From contig JACJYB010000002.1 in the NCBI GenBank assembly GCA_020636355.1, positions 682,001-746,000 of the forward strand: a stretch of DNA of 64,000 nt, read 5' to 3'. The translations under genes were made by a program, and so were the position numbers. Origin of the DNA: Lewinellaceae bacterium. Lineage in GTDB: Bacteria > Bacteroidota > Bacteroidia > Chitinophagales > Saprospiraceae. This document shows positions 22,893-31,231 of the stretch, in pieces. The first letter of the stretch is position 1. Every line of letters begins with the position of its first letter. The notes below the pieces were generated by a model. The model was not told the origin of the DNA. It did not search any database and worked only from the letters and a program-made list of their open reading frames with translations.

Positions 22893-24134
22893 TTATTGAA
22901 TTGGTGGATGAATAAAATGTTCAACGTCTAAGACTGCAACCCCAAGAACAGTCTGCATGATCTGGTTGAGCGCTCCGGCATCTCCGGTGAAATGGAAAGT
23001 GCGCTGCAAGTGTTGATAGGAAGCTCCCGGTTCTAAAGCCAAAGCAGGGGATGAAGATTCGATTTCGAAGAACGGTCCCAGTTGTCCTCCGCCATCCAGA
23101 GGACCATCATTGTACGAATTGATTACATCTCCGTCGTACGGGTCAGTATCTGTTCCCCAGACTGAATTAACATAGACCGATTGTGTATCAACGGGGCCTA
23201 TTTGAATAATGGTCAATGTCTGGTGGTCAGGATCATAACTTCCGGCGACTTGCCGGGCACGCAAGGGGGGTATGCCAATCTTGCTGCGGTAATGTCCGTC
23301 AACTTTAAATAATAGATAATCGTCGTTTACCTGGAGGCGATCTGCAGGAATGTCTCCGAAATAGTTGGTCCGGACCACCTTTCCAAATTCGCTTTCATCA
23401 CCAGCCCGGAAAGGTATGATAACCGCTCCATGCTCAGCCGGTGGGAACATATCCAGGATCCAGACCGAGGGCAGACCTTGCTCAGCCGTCCAGGCTGCTT
23501 CTCCGGTATTTTGAACACCATTCTCCGAACTGTAGCCGACCCAACGCACCCCTACCGGCACTTCCATATTCAGGGCATGCTCCACACCCTCCTGATCCAG
23601 CAAACGTACGGTTCTGTCCACCTGAACCGACAACGGTGTACCGGCGTAATTCGTTACCGTAAACTCGCTACGGCAATGGATGAAAGTGGGATCCTGCTCA
23701 ATCACCTTAAAAGGATCACGGTCAAACGGCCCGGGCACTACCCAGTTATCAAATGTCTGTGGCTGGCCAGCAGCAAAATACAAGGCAAATGGCCCACCTT
23801 CCGGACCAAGCCAAAAGCGATCTTCTCCCCCATATGGATTAAACTGGGGACTTACTTCGCCCCGTTCCAACAACGTGTAATTAACCCACCCAAAACTTCG
23901 GCCCCGCCGGCCATCTGCTGATGAGGTAAACACCCTGCTTTGTAAGGAAGGCGACACCAGAAGCTGTTGATTACTGTCTGGCGAGGTAAGCAGCACCAGA
24001 TCTTTGACATGTTCTTTTAAATGGGCCTGGTCGTATCCAAAATAGCCCGGGTCCATATAAAAGGGCTTCTTATGGCTGCATTGGATGAAAACCAATGTGG
24101 CAATGATCAGGGTAGCATAGTTGATCCTTCGCAT
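22893..24134 (-). CDS. DUF6786-like lipoprotein
   Basis: 413 residues from the ATG at 24134. That start gives a lipoprotein signal peptide RRINYATLIIATLVFIQC with cysteine about residue 19; an upstream in-frame ATG at 24215 would add 27 non-signal residues. The mature part is rich in beta strands with motifs such as GGEDRFWLGPEGGPFALYFAAG, VPVGVRWVGYSSENGVQNTG, VWILDMFPPAEHGAVIIPF and SYDPDHQTLTIIQIG. This resembles the uncharacterised DUF6786 family, which looks like a carbohydrate-mutarotase-type fold. It forms a pair with the FAH-family enzyme, which suggests carbohydrate catabolism (inference). Confidence 0.7.
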   Translation of the reverse strand: MRRINYATLIIATLVFIQCSHKKPFYMDPGYFGYDQAHLKEHVKDLVLLTSPDSNQQLLVSPSLQSRVFTSSADGRRGRSFGWVNYTLLERGEVSPQFNPYGGEDRFWLGPEGGPFALYFAAGQPQTFDNWVVPGPFDRDPFKVIEQDPTFIHCRSEFTVTNYAGTPLSVQVDRTVRLLDQEGVEHALNMEVPVGVRWVGYSSENGVQNTGEAAWTAEQGLPSVWILDMFPPAEHGAVIIPFRAGDESEFGKVVRTNYFGDIPADRLQVNDDYLLFKVDGHYRSKIGIPPLRARQVAGSYDPDHQTLTIIQIGPVDTQSVYVNSVWGTDTDPYDGDVINSYNDGPLDGGGQLGPFFEIESSSPALALEPGASYQHLQRTFHFTGDAGALNQIMQTVLGVAVLDVEHFIHPPIQ

Positions 24135-24233
24135 AATCTCTCTGGCTTTTCCAAAGGGAAAATACAACCTTCCCGGACAAATTTGGTAATGGGATTCTAC
24201 AAACCATTTATTCATCAGTTTGTTGAGACCATT

Positions 24234-25022
24234 ATGCCTGAATTACCTGAAGTTAATACGGTTCAAAAGCTCTTCCATGCAGAAGCTGTCGGCCACCAGA
24301 TCCATCAAGTCGAGGTTTGGGAGGACCACATCCTCCGCAACATCTCCGGCGATGAATTTATCAGGAATTTATCCGGACGACCGGTCACCGGGACCTATCG
24401 ACGGGGTAAATACCTCTTTGCGTTGCTGGATCGGGGACAGTCAGTTTTGCTACACCTGGGCATGACCGGGGATTTGCGGTATTATCACGTTCCGATGGAG
24501 CGCTCCCGTTTCGAACGATTTCACTGGTTGTTGTCCAATGGGCGTTATGTCGGATTTGATGACCCAAGAAAATTTGGACGTATTCTCCTGCTGGACGATA
24601 TCCATGCCTACATCAATGAAACGGGCCTGGGTCCGGATGCACTTGAAATAGAAGAATCGGAGTGGCTGGCCAAAATGAAAGGCAGAACCACGCCGATCAA
24701 AGCCTGGTTATTGGATCAGTCCATGCTTGCCGGCGTCGGCAACCTGTATGCTGATGAGATCTGCTATCAGGCCAGGGTCCATCCGGCATCCATAACCGGT
24801 GCTATCCCCCTCAAGAAGCAAAAGGAGCTCTATGAGCGGATGAAATCCATCCTGACATTAGCCTGCGAGCGCGATGCCTATTACAAAGTCTATCCAGAGG
24901 ACTGGTTCTGGAAATGGCGGGAGCCGGGAGCCAAAAACCCTAATGGTCCCGGCGTAGCACAATCTGCCAAGATCGGTGGCCGGACGACCTATTTTGTGGA
25001 AGGGTGGCAGAAGCGATATTGA
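24234..25022 (+). CDS. mutM: Formamidopyrimidine-DNA glycosylase-like protein lacking the zinc-finger cysteines
   Basis: 262 residues starting exactly at MPELPEV, where P2 is the catalytic nucleophile and E3 assists. The conserved lysine lies in YRRGKYLFALL and the H2TH region in LLDQSMLAGVGNLYADEICYQARVHP. The enzyme excises oxidised purines such as 8-oxoguanine or related lesions. Canonical Fpg ends in a four-cysteine zinc finger. Here the finger is replaced by GGRTTYFVEGWQ, keeping the DNA-contacting arginine but no cysteines, as in zincless-finger Nei/Fpg branches. The ATG at 24234 is chosen because P2 must follow the initiator Met. It is divergent from the DUF6786-like gene. Confidence 0.85.
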   Translation: MPELPEVNTVQKLFHAEAVGHQIHQVEVWEDHILRNISGDEFIRNLSGRPVTGTYRRGKYLFALLDRGQSVLLHLGMTGDLRYYHVPMERSRFERFHWLLSNGRYVGFDDPRKFGRILLLDDIHAYINETGLGPDALEIEESEWLAKMKGRTTPIKAWLLDQSMLAGVGNLYADEICYQARVHPASITGAIPLKKQKELYERMKSILTLACERDAYYKVYPEDWFWKWREPGAKNPNGPGVAQSAKIGGRTTYFVEGWQKRY

Positions 25023-25591
25023 GTTATATTTCCACCGGACTGCACTCGCCAATAAATGCCGGTCAGGATCACCATATGGATTAAGTAAATTGCTATATAA
25101 TACCAAACCGGCCAGGAACCATCTCCACGAATTAATGCTTGCAGAAGTCTGAACACCCCAAGATCAACGCTGAACAACTGAGCTGGGACACGAATCAAAA
25201 CCAACGCATAAAATAGGCCTAACCAAATGAGCTCAATGCGTACCAACTTTAATCCCAATTGATCCACTGCCTGCGATTCATGTTTTCTAAGCATCCACAA
25301 TAACCAGGTAATCAACAAGCCCATTGCTGGATGGTAGAGGAACAACAGTGCAGAAAAAAGCAGAATTTGTGGATAGCCCTGACTTTTAATCGGATGTGAT
25401 CCCATAAAATAGTCCAACGGCACATCCAATGCGCCTGACAAACGAATTAACGTATCGCCATAAGGCAAATTGCTACCTGCTTCAAGACGTTGAATGGTTC
25501 GTATGGATAATCCCGTGCCTTCTGCTAATTTCTCCTGGGTCAGCCCCCGGCTGAGGCGAACCTGTCTGATTTTCTGGCCAATATTCATCAT
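24989..25591 (-). CDS. XRE-family regulator with membrane domain
   Basis: 200 residues. The N-terminal helix-turn-helix of the XRE type (IGQKIRQVRLSRGLTQEKLAEGTGLSIRTIQRLEAG, about 4-39) is followed by DTLIRLSGALDVPLDYF. About four hydrophobic segments follow (ILLFSALLFLYHPAMGLLITWLL, LIWLGLFYALVLI, WYYIAIYLIHMVILTGIYW). Such HTH-plus-membrane proteins are common in Bacteroidota; signals and targets are unknown. The tandem ATGs at 25591 and 25588 are the most likely starts, because upstream in-frame residues are not HTH-like. Its 3' end overlaps the convergent mutM gene by 34 bases. Confidence 0.8.
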   Translation of the reverse strand: MMNIGQKIRQVRLSRGLTQEKLAEGTGLSIRTIQRLEAGSNLPYGDTLIRLSGALDVPLDYFMGSHPIKSQGYPQILLFSALLFLYHPAMGLLITWLLWMLRKHESQAVDQLGLKLVRIELIWLGLFYALVLIRVPAQLFSVDLGVFRLLQALIRGDGSWPVWYYIAIYLIHMVILTGIYWRVQSGGNITQYRFCHPSTK

Positions 25592-25751
25592 TTTTTTTAC
25601 CCCAAAATTAAGCCGATGCCCGTGAAACCTATTACGACAAGTAGACGACAATGCTGATGCATTCCGCCACGATCTGCCTTTTGGACAAACGCCACAGAAA
25701 CTCCGAAGAGATGATCCTGAATTTTGAGCTATAATTTAATTTCCACAATTA

Positions 25752-25783
25752 TTTGCGAAACCGAACAGTTGCATATATATTTG
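25752..25783 (+). promoter_or_regulatory. Bacteroidota-type promoter with both boxes
   Basis: TTTG at 25752-25755, a 20-base spacer, and TATATTTG at 25776-25783 match the -33 TTTG / -7 TAnnTTTG consensus exactly. Transcription would start near 25790 towards the VOC gene at 25906. The promoter is overlapped by two long direct repeats. Confidence 0.6.
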
Positions 25784-25802
25784 CAACCGAACAGTTTCAT
25801 AT
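25759..25802 (+). repeat. Two 18-bp direct repeats across the promoter (probable operator)
   Basis: AACCGAACAGTTGCATAT (25759-25776) recurs as AACCGAACAGTTTCATAT (25785-25802) with one mismatch, 26 bases from start to start. One copy fills the spacer between the promoter boxes; the other covers the expected transcription start. That is the layout of a repressor operator pair. No ArsR/MarR-type regulator is encoded beside it; only the XRE membrane protein diverges. Confidence 0.55.
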
Positions 25803-25905
25803 TGGCTGAAGTGCCGGAAGAATTTTCAATCCCGGTGGATAATATAGATTATCAAACCCGGATGCTGCAAAGGCATCTCGCCAACAGGAATTAAAATACA
25901 AAAAC

Positions 25906-26334
25906 ATGGCAACGATCAACCCTTACATTCATTTTAACGGAAATGCCGAAGAAGCATTAACTTTTTATAAATCCGTATTCGGAGGCGAATTCTCCAAATT
26001 ATTGCGTTATGGGTCCATCTCCAGCCCAGAATTCCCTATTGCGGACCAGGATGCCAACCGGATTATGCATTTGGTGCTCCCCATTGGTAATCACACCCGG
26101 CTAATTGCAAGTGATGTATTGTCCTTAATGGGTGAGGTAACGGAAAATGACAATAGAAATACCATCTCAATCCGAGCCGAGAGCCGCGAAGAAGCGGACC
26201 GGCTATTCAGTGGTCTGGCAGCAGGGGGTGCTATTGAAATGCCCATGTCTGACGGGCCATTAGGCTTTTATTTTGGCATGTTTACCGATAAGTACGGGGT
26301 ACAATGGATGGTAGAATATGAAGCCACGAACTAA
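25906..26334 (+). CDS. VOC superfamily protein (PhnB-like)
   Basis: 142 residues matching the PhnB-like/3-demethylubiquinone-9 methyltransferase-like branch of the vicinal oxygen chelate fold. It opens TINPYIHFNGNAEEALTFYKSVFGGE and ends GFYFGMFTDKYGVQWMVEYE, where the acidic C-terminal strand would supply a metal ligand. Enzymatic function is unknown; homologues are small cytosolic proteins. It is driven by the repeat-bearing promoter about 120 bases upstream. The stretch between them is open in one frame and could encode a short peptide ending at 25894, but I see no convincing gene. Confidence 0.85.
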   Translation: MATINPYIHFNGNAEEALTFYKSVFGGEFSKLLRYGSISSPEFPIADQDANRIMHLVLPIGNHTRLIASDVLSLMGEVTENDNRNTISIRAESREEADRLFSGLAAGGAIEMPMSDGPLGFYFGMFTDKYGVQWMVEYEATN

Positions 26335-26427
26335 GCCAATAATGTGCATTAGGGAACACATCCAATGAATGATTCCTTTTTTTGCTGTCGCCGTTCTAAA
26401 AAAACGGGCAATCCGATAAGAGAGCAC

Positions 26428-27483
26428 TTAACAGATCCTTGGCAACTGTTCTCCGGCCAGCATGGCAACCACCCGCTTGCCGCCTATGGAACTGTTCAGT
26501 ACGACTTGACCCGGATTATCGTTGACCACCCGTCCAATGATTGACGCGTGTTTTCCCAGTGGAAATTGACGAAGTTTTGCCACTGTCTGATCAGCAATTC
26601 CCGGGGCGACAATAGCGATGAAAATTCCTTCATTGGCCACATACAAAGGATCCATACCGAGTAACTCACAGGCCCCTTCCACCTCATCCAACATGGGAAT
26701 GCTGTTTTGTTCAAGCTGAATGCCTATTTTCCTTTGGGACGCAGCTTCATTCAAGGTTGAAGCCAATCCTCCCCGCGTAGGATCCCGTAAAAACCGTATT
26801 TCCGGTCCAAATTGATCCAATAAGGCCCAAACCATATCGTGGACAGGTGCCGTATCGCTTTTTAAAGTTGTCTCAAATTCCAGGCCTTCGCGAACCGATA
26901 AAATGGCCATACCATGACTGGCCACCAGGCCACTAACCACGACCACATCGCCAGCCCTGATTTTTGAAACACTTATATCCGCTTGCGGATGCACTAACCC
27001 GATGCCGGTTGTATTGATAAAAATACCATCCCCTTTACCCTTCTCGACAACCTTGGTATCTCCGGTTACAATCTGAACACCAGCTGCTTTCCCTGCTTCA
27101 CGGATAGTAAGAAGTATTTCCCAATAATCTTCCAGCGCAAAACCTTCCTCCAGGATGCATGCCAGGGTTAAATATTGGGGTTTGGCTCCGCACATGGCCA
27201 AATCATTGACAGTACCATTGATGGCCAGGTCACCGATATTCCCGCCGGGGAAAAATACTGGTGAAACCACAAAACTGTCGGTGGTTATCGCTGTTTTTCC
27301 GGTCAAATCCACGATGGAGCCATCATGTTCTTCACGCAAGAATTCATTCTGTAATACCTCAAACACCCCACTCTTTAGCAACCGGTGCGTCATCAACCCA
27401 CCGCTTCCGTGACCAAGCTGGATCACATCAAAATCCATTTTCGGAACCGGGCATTGAAGACGCATGCTCAATTTCTCAGCCAT
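26428..27483 (-). CDS. hypE: Hydrogenase maturation factor HypE
   Basis: 351 residues, ATP-dependent dehydratase of the PurM/AIRS fold. HypE takes a carbamoyl group from HypF on its C-terminal cysteine and dehydrates it to a thiocyanate, the source of the CN ligands on the NiFe-site iron. The sequence shows the N-terminal LGHGSGGLMTHRLL, ITTDSFVVSPVFFPGGNIGDLAINGTVNDLAMCGA, GDTKVVEKGKGDG and RDPTRGGLASTLNE. The essential C-terminal cysteine is the last residue (EQLPRIC). It overlaps hypD by eight bases and is the last gene of the hyp operon. Confidence 0.97.
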   Translation of the reverse strand: MAEKLSMRLQCPVPKMDFDVIQLGHGSGGLMTHRLLKSGVFEVLQNEFLREEHDGSIVDLTGKTAITTDSFVVSPVFFPGGNIGDLAINGTVNDLAMCGAKPQYLTLACILEEGFALEDYWEILLTIREAGKAAGVQIVTGDTKVVEKGKGDGIFINTTGIGLVHPQADISVSKIRAGDVVVVSGLVASHGMAILSVREGLEFETTLKSDTAPVHDMVWALLDQFGPEIRFLRDPTRGGLASTLNEAASQRKIGIQLEQNSIPMLDEVEGACELLGMDPLYVANEGIFIAIVAPGIADQTVAKLRQFPLGKHASIIGRVVNDNPGQVVLNSSIGGKRVVAMLAGEQLPRIC

Positions 27484-28582
27484 TTATCGTTTCGTTTTTC
27501 ATTTGAGCAAAATGATAATAGGCTGCACAGGCACCTTCCGAACTGACCATTGGAGCCCCTAATGGATGCTCAGGGGTGCAGCCCTTGCCAAATTGTCCGC
27601 AATGGATCGGTTTCCGTAATCCCTTCAAGATCTGTCCGGCAATGCATTCGGGATGCTCGGGAACTTCGCGATGTCCAAGGGCAAATTTGATCCGGGCATC
27701 GTAACCACTAAAATCCTGGTCTACCTCATAGCCGCTACCCGGAATTTCGCCAATACCCCGCCAAATTCTGTCAGAGGTAATAAACACCTTTCCTATTATT
27801 TCTTTGGCCTGGGGATTACCTCCAAATTGGACAACTCGTGCATATTGATTGTCTACCTGGTACGAACCCGCTTCCAACTGTTTCAGAGTTTCATAAATGC
27901 CTATCAGTAAGTCAATGGGTTCAAAACCGGTAACCACGATGGGTACTCTGTATTTTTCAGCAATTGGATAATACTCTTCCATACCCATGATAGTGCATAC
28001 ATGTCCTGCCGCCAAAAAACCATCTACTCTGGTCTCCGGATCGGACAAGATGGCTTCCATCGCAGGAGGTACTAACACGTGAGAAGTAAGAATGCTGTAA
28101 TTGTTTAGGCCCAGTGCGGCTGCCTGAATGACGGATAATGCATTGGCAGGGGCCGTTGTCTCAAACCCGACCGCAAAAAACACAACTTCCTTATCGGGAT
28201 TTTTCTGTGCAATTTTCAAAGCATCCAGCGGCGAATAAACCATCTGAATATTGGCTCCATTGGCTTTTGCCTCCAGAAGAGATTCTTTGGACCCGGGGAC
28301 ACGCAGCATGTCGCCAAAAGAAGTCAGGATGATTCCGGGCTGGTATGCCAAAGCAATTGCATCATCGATCAAGTGGAGCGGGGTGACACAGACCGGGCAT
28401 CCGGGACCATGTACCATCGTAACCTGTTCAGGCAGCATTTCAAGGATCCCGTTTTTCACCAAACCATGCGTCTGTCCGCCACAGATTTCCATGATAGACC
28501 AGGGTTTGGTTACCAGTTGGTGAATCCGCCGGACGTACTCCTGAACCAATGCAACGTCACGATATTCAGTCAGGTATTTCAT
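27476..28582 (-). CDS. hypD: Hydrogenase maturation factor HypD
   Basis: 368 residues. HypD is an iron-sulphur scaffold that, with HypC, assembles the Fe(CN)2CO unit of [NiFe]-hydrogenase. Conserved segments are MEICGGQTHG, HGPGCPVCVTP, FFAVGFETTAPAN, LAAGHVCTIMG, VVTGFEPIDLL and the cysteine-rich C-terminal region HPECIAGQILKG with CGQFGKGCTPEHPLG. These carry the cluster and active-site cysteines. Length is standard. Its start overlaps the hypC stop in an ATGA, and its end overlaps hypE by eight bases. Confidence 0.97.
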   Translation of the reverse strand: MKYLTEYRDVALVQEYVRRIHQLVTKPWSIMEICGGQTHGLVKNGILEMLPEQVTMVHGPGCPVCVTPLHLIDDAIALAYQPGIILTSFGDMLRVPGSKESLLEAKANGANIQMVYSPLDALKIAQKNPDKEVVFFAVGFETTAPANALSVIQAAALGLNNYSILTSHVLVPPAMEAILSDPETRVDGFLAAGHVCTIMGMEEYYPIAEKYRVPIVVTGFEPIDLLIGIYETLKQLEAGSYQVDNQYARVVQFGGNPQAKEIIGKVFITSDRIWRGIGEIPGSGYEVDQDFSGYDARIKFALGHREVPEHPECIAGQILKGLRKPIHCGQFGKGCTPEHPLGAPMVSSEGACAAYYHFAQMKNETING

Positions 28583-28851
28583 TCGACACCGGGTTTGGGG
28601 TCCGGCCCGAGCTCCTCCTCCAATTCTCCCATAGCTTTTAGCAATTCGAAAGTCTTTCGGGCTTCATCTTCGTCAACGACGCTGATTGCAACGCCAACAT
28701 GGACCAACACATAATCATCGATTTGTGCATCGGGCACCATGCTTAGGTTAGTATCTCGTACGATGCCACCGAAGGATACTTTTCCAGTGCGAAATGCACC
28801 ATCAAGATGCTCGGTTATTGCTGTGATTTTTCCGGGAATTGCCAGACACAT
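28579..28851 (-). CDS. hypC: Hydrogenase maturation chaperone HypC
   Basis: 90 residues starting MCLAIPGKI, in which Cys2 becomes N-terminal after Met removal and binds the iron precursor. The ATG at 28851 is chosen over a TTG at 28860 for that reason. HypC carries the Fe(CN)2CO unit from HypD to the large subunit. It has the OB-like core VSFGGIVRDTNLSMVPDAQIDDYVLVHVGVAISVVDEDEA typical of the family, and a slightly long, acidic/proline C-terminus (EEELGPDPKPG). It overlaps hypD by four bases. Confidence 0.96.
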   Translation of the reverse strand: MCLAIPGKITAITEHLDGAFRTGKVSFGGIVRDTNLSMVPDAQIDDYVLVHVGVAISVVDEDEARKTFELLKAMGELEEELGPDPKPGVE

Positions 28852-28885
28852 AATCCTCAAATTTAGTTTATAAAAGTATTGGACC

Positions 28886-31198
28886 TTATGATCTGAATTC
28901 TTTAGCCCACTGATGCCTGACCTTTTCAGACCGGGCTATTTTATGATAATAAGCTAATTGGCCAAAGGATACTCCTTCATCATTCGGCGACAATTGATGA
29001 TGAAAATACAAATTGTAGTGCTCAGGTTTGAAGTGGAGTGCCATGTCCACCAGCAATCCATTCTGCCATACACCTCCACTCACTGCCAGGTTGGTAATTC
29101 CGGGATGTAAATCCGCCTCATCATACATCCAGCCAACCAGGGTGCGATGGAAACGTGCAGCACGTTCCGACGCTGAAGACTTATCGTGAAAAAGTGCCAT
29201 CATAAGTTCGGCACCATCCCAACGTACCACTCCATAGGGCTGGATATCCCAGCCGGCCCTGCGTACGCCCTCCCATGCCAGCGCTTCCAGCCTCATCGCC
29301 ATTTCTCCTTCAAAAGATTGGAGCATTCCCAACTCCAGCAGACAGGCGGCAGCGTCAAACAGACGCCCCATGCTTGAGGTTAGCAATTTAGCTTCATTCT
29401 GAAGCAGTTTCTGGTATATGGTCCAATTTGATTTGGAAAATTTCCCTTCCAAAAATTGAGTAATGGAGGGGTTGCCACCACTGAATGCCAGGGCTGGCAA
29501 CCGGGAATCGCGCGCCATCTGATCACCAGCAAGATGCGATACGTATTGGAGATGACTCAGGCGATGGATTTCACCCTGCTGGTATAAAAAACATTCGCCA
29601 CCCCAGGTTTGATTGTCATACCCATAGCCGGTGCCATCCCAGATAAATCCCAGAACTGGAACGCCTTGATCGCATAGCGAATGCTCTTCAAGCACTGCCA
29701 GAAAATGAGCCTCGTGGTGTTGAACCTGGATCAATGACAAGGTAAGATTTTCAGCCAGTCGCTGTCCAAATAACGAACTTGCATATTGCGGATGACGATC
29801 GATAAGTATAATTTCAGGTTGCTGGCCAGTCGTACCTAACAAATGTTCGAGGGTGTGCTCATAGGCTTGTTGCACTTCATAATGATCCGTATCACCAAGA
29901 TATTGGCTTACATAAAGGTTCCCTCGATGCGTAAAAGCGAATGTGCTTTTTAATGCCGCTCCCATGGCCAGTACCCCATCTTGTACCGGCTGATGCCCGG
30001 GCAAGATCAGACTGGGTGCAAGTCCGCGGCTGCGCCTGAGGAGTATCGGTTGCCGATAAACTGGTGAATACCGCATGACACTGTCGTCCTGCGGTATTAC
30101 AATCGCCCGGTTGTTTAGAAGAAAAAAATCAGCTATTCCTTCCAAACCGCTTATGGCCTTCTCATCCTTATAAAAGATGGGGGACCCACTCTTATTTCCG
30201 CTGGTAGCAATAATCGGTCTCCCAACTTCCCTGCTGATCAGATTTAGTAAAGGACTGTAGGCCCACATGACACCCAATTGATCCAACCCGGGCGATACCA
30301 GGTTTCGTTGCAGGCCAGATTCCGGCTCTTCATTCCGGAACGGCAGCAAGACGATGGGTGATTCCGGACTGACTAATTTACTCCAGGCCAACTCTGAAAG
30401 TTGTACATCCTGTTCCAATTGTTTTTTGTCTCCGTACAGCACTGCAAATGGCTTTGAGGGCCGGTGTTTGCGTTCTCTGAGCTGTTCGATAACCCTTTCT
30501 TGTGTTGCATCGGCCATCAGCAAATACCCTCCAATCCCCTTAACCGCAACAATAAAGCCGGATAATAATGCCTCGGCTGCAGAGGTTACCGCCGTATCCT
30601 GATTTTGATGCAAAATATTGCCCTGCGCATCACACCAGCTTAATAATATTGCGCATTCAGGACACGAGTTGGTCTGCGCATGATGCCTCGAGTTTAAGGG
30701 ATCATCGTATTCAGATTGACAGGCGGGACACATTACAAATGGATGCATGGTCGTAACCGGCCGATCATAAGGAAGTGATTGAATGATCGAATAGCGCGGT
30801 CCGCACTGGGTACAGGTAATGAATGGATAATGGTATCGGCGATTCAATGGGTCGTGTAGCTCATGACAACATTCCGGACATAGTGCGAGGTCCGGCGTTA
30901 ACAAAACTTCTCCCGGGCCGGAATCGCTTGATTCAAGAATTTGAAACGTGGTAGAACCGCTGTATTCTATGTCGTGGACCGAATAGCCGGTTATTATGGC
31001 TAATGGCGGGGGCTTAATCCTGAGATGTGTTACAAATCGATTCAAGGCATCCTCAGGGCCGGCAACTTGAATATGCACACCATCCGAACCATTCTTAACC
31101 CATCCGGTCAATTGATATTGCATGGCCAATCGATAGACAAAAGGTCTGAATCCGACCCCTTGAACACGGCCTTTGATATAGATGCTTTTACCTGCCAA
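28886..31198 (-). CDS. hypF: Carbamoyltransferase HypF
   Basis: 770 residues in the four-part HypF order: acylphosphatase domain (IYIKGRVQGVGFRPFVYRLA, 1-90), two zinc-finger pairs (CPECCHELHDPLNRRYHYP with CTQCGPRY, then CPACQSEYDDPLNSRHH with CPEC), YrdC-like domain (VAVKGIGGYLLMADATQ, RKHRPSKPFAVLYGD), and the Kae1-like carbamoyltransferase (VQHHEAHFLAVLEEH, FIWDGTGYGYDNQTWGGECF, LAVSGGVWQNGLL). It converts carbamoyl phosphate and ATP into the carbamoyl adenylate passed to HypE. It lies between hypC and hypB with short gaps and is complete. Confidence 0.97.
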   Translation of the reverse strand: MAGKSIYIKGRVQGVGFRPFVYRLAMQYQLTGWVKNGSDGVHIQVAGPEDALNRFVTHLRIKPPPLAIITGYSVHDIEYSGSTTFQILESSDSGPGEVLLTPDLALCPECCHELHDPLNRRYHYPFITCTQCGPRYSIIQSLPYDRPVTTMHPFVMCPACQSEYDDPLNSRHHAQTNSCPECAILLSWCDAQGNILHQNQDTAVTSAAEALLSGFIVAVKGIGGYLLMADATQERVIEQLRERKHRPSKPFAVLYGDKKQLEQDVQLSELAWSKLVSPESPIVLLPFRNEEPESGLQRNLVSPGLDQLGVMWAYSPLLNLISREVGRPIIATSGNKSGSPIFYKDEKAISGLEGIADFFLLNNRAIVIPQDDSVMRYSPVYRQPILLRRSRGLAPSLILPGHQPVQDGVLAMGAALKSTFAFTHRGNLYVSQYLGDTDHYEVQQAYEHTLEHLLGTTGQQPEIILIDRHPQYASSLFGQRLAENLTLSLIQVQHHEAHFLAVLEEHSLCDQGVPVLGFIWDGTGYGYDNQTWGGECFLYQQGEIHRLSHLQYVSHLAGDQMARDSRLPALAFSGGNPSITQFLEGKFSKSNWTIYQKLLQNEAKLLTSSMGRLFDAAACLLELGMLQSFEGEMAMRLEALAWEGVRRAGWDIQPYGVVRWDGAELMMALFHDKSSASERAARFHRTLVGWMYDEADLHPGITNLAVSGGVWQNGLLVDMALHFKPEHYNLYFHHQLSPNDEGVSFGQLAYYHKIARSEKVRHQWAKEFRS

Positions 31199-31231
31199 TT
31201 GAGATGAACTATGCTATAGAATAAGGTGGCG

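Noticed and set aside
26335..26427. Possible terminator between the VOC gene and hypE
   Set aside because: Only five-base imperfect stems with no consistent T-run could be found, so I do not call one.
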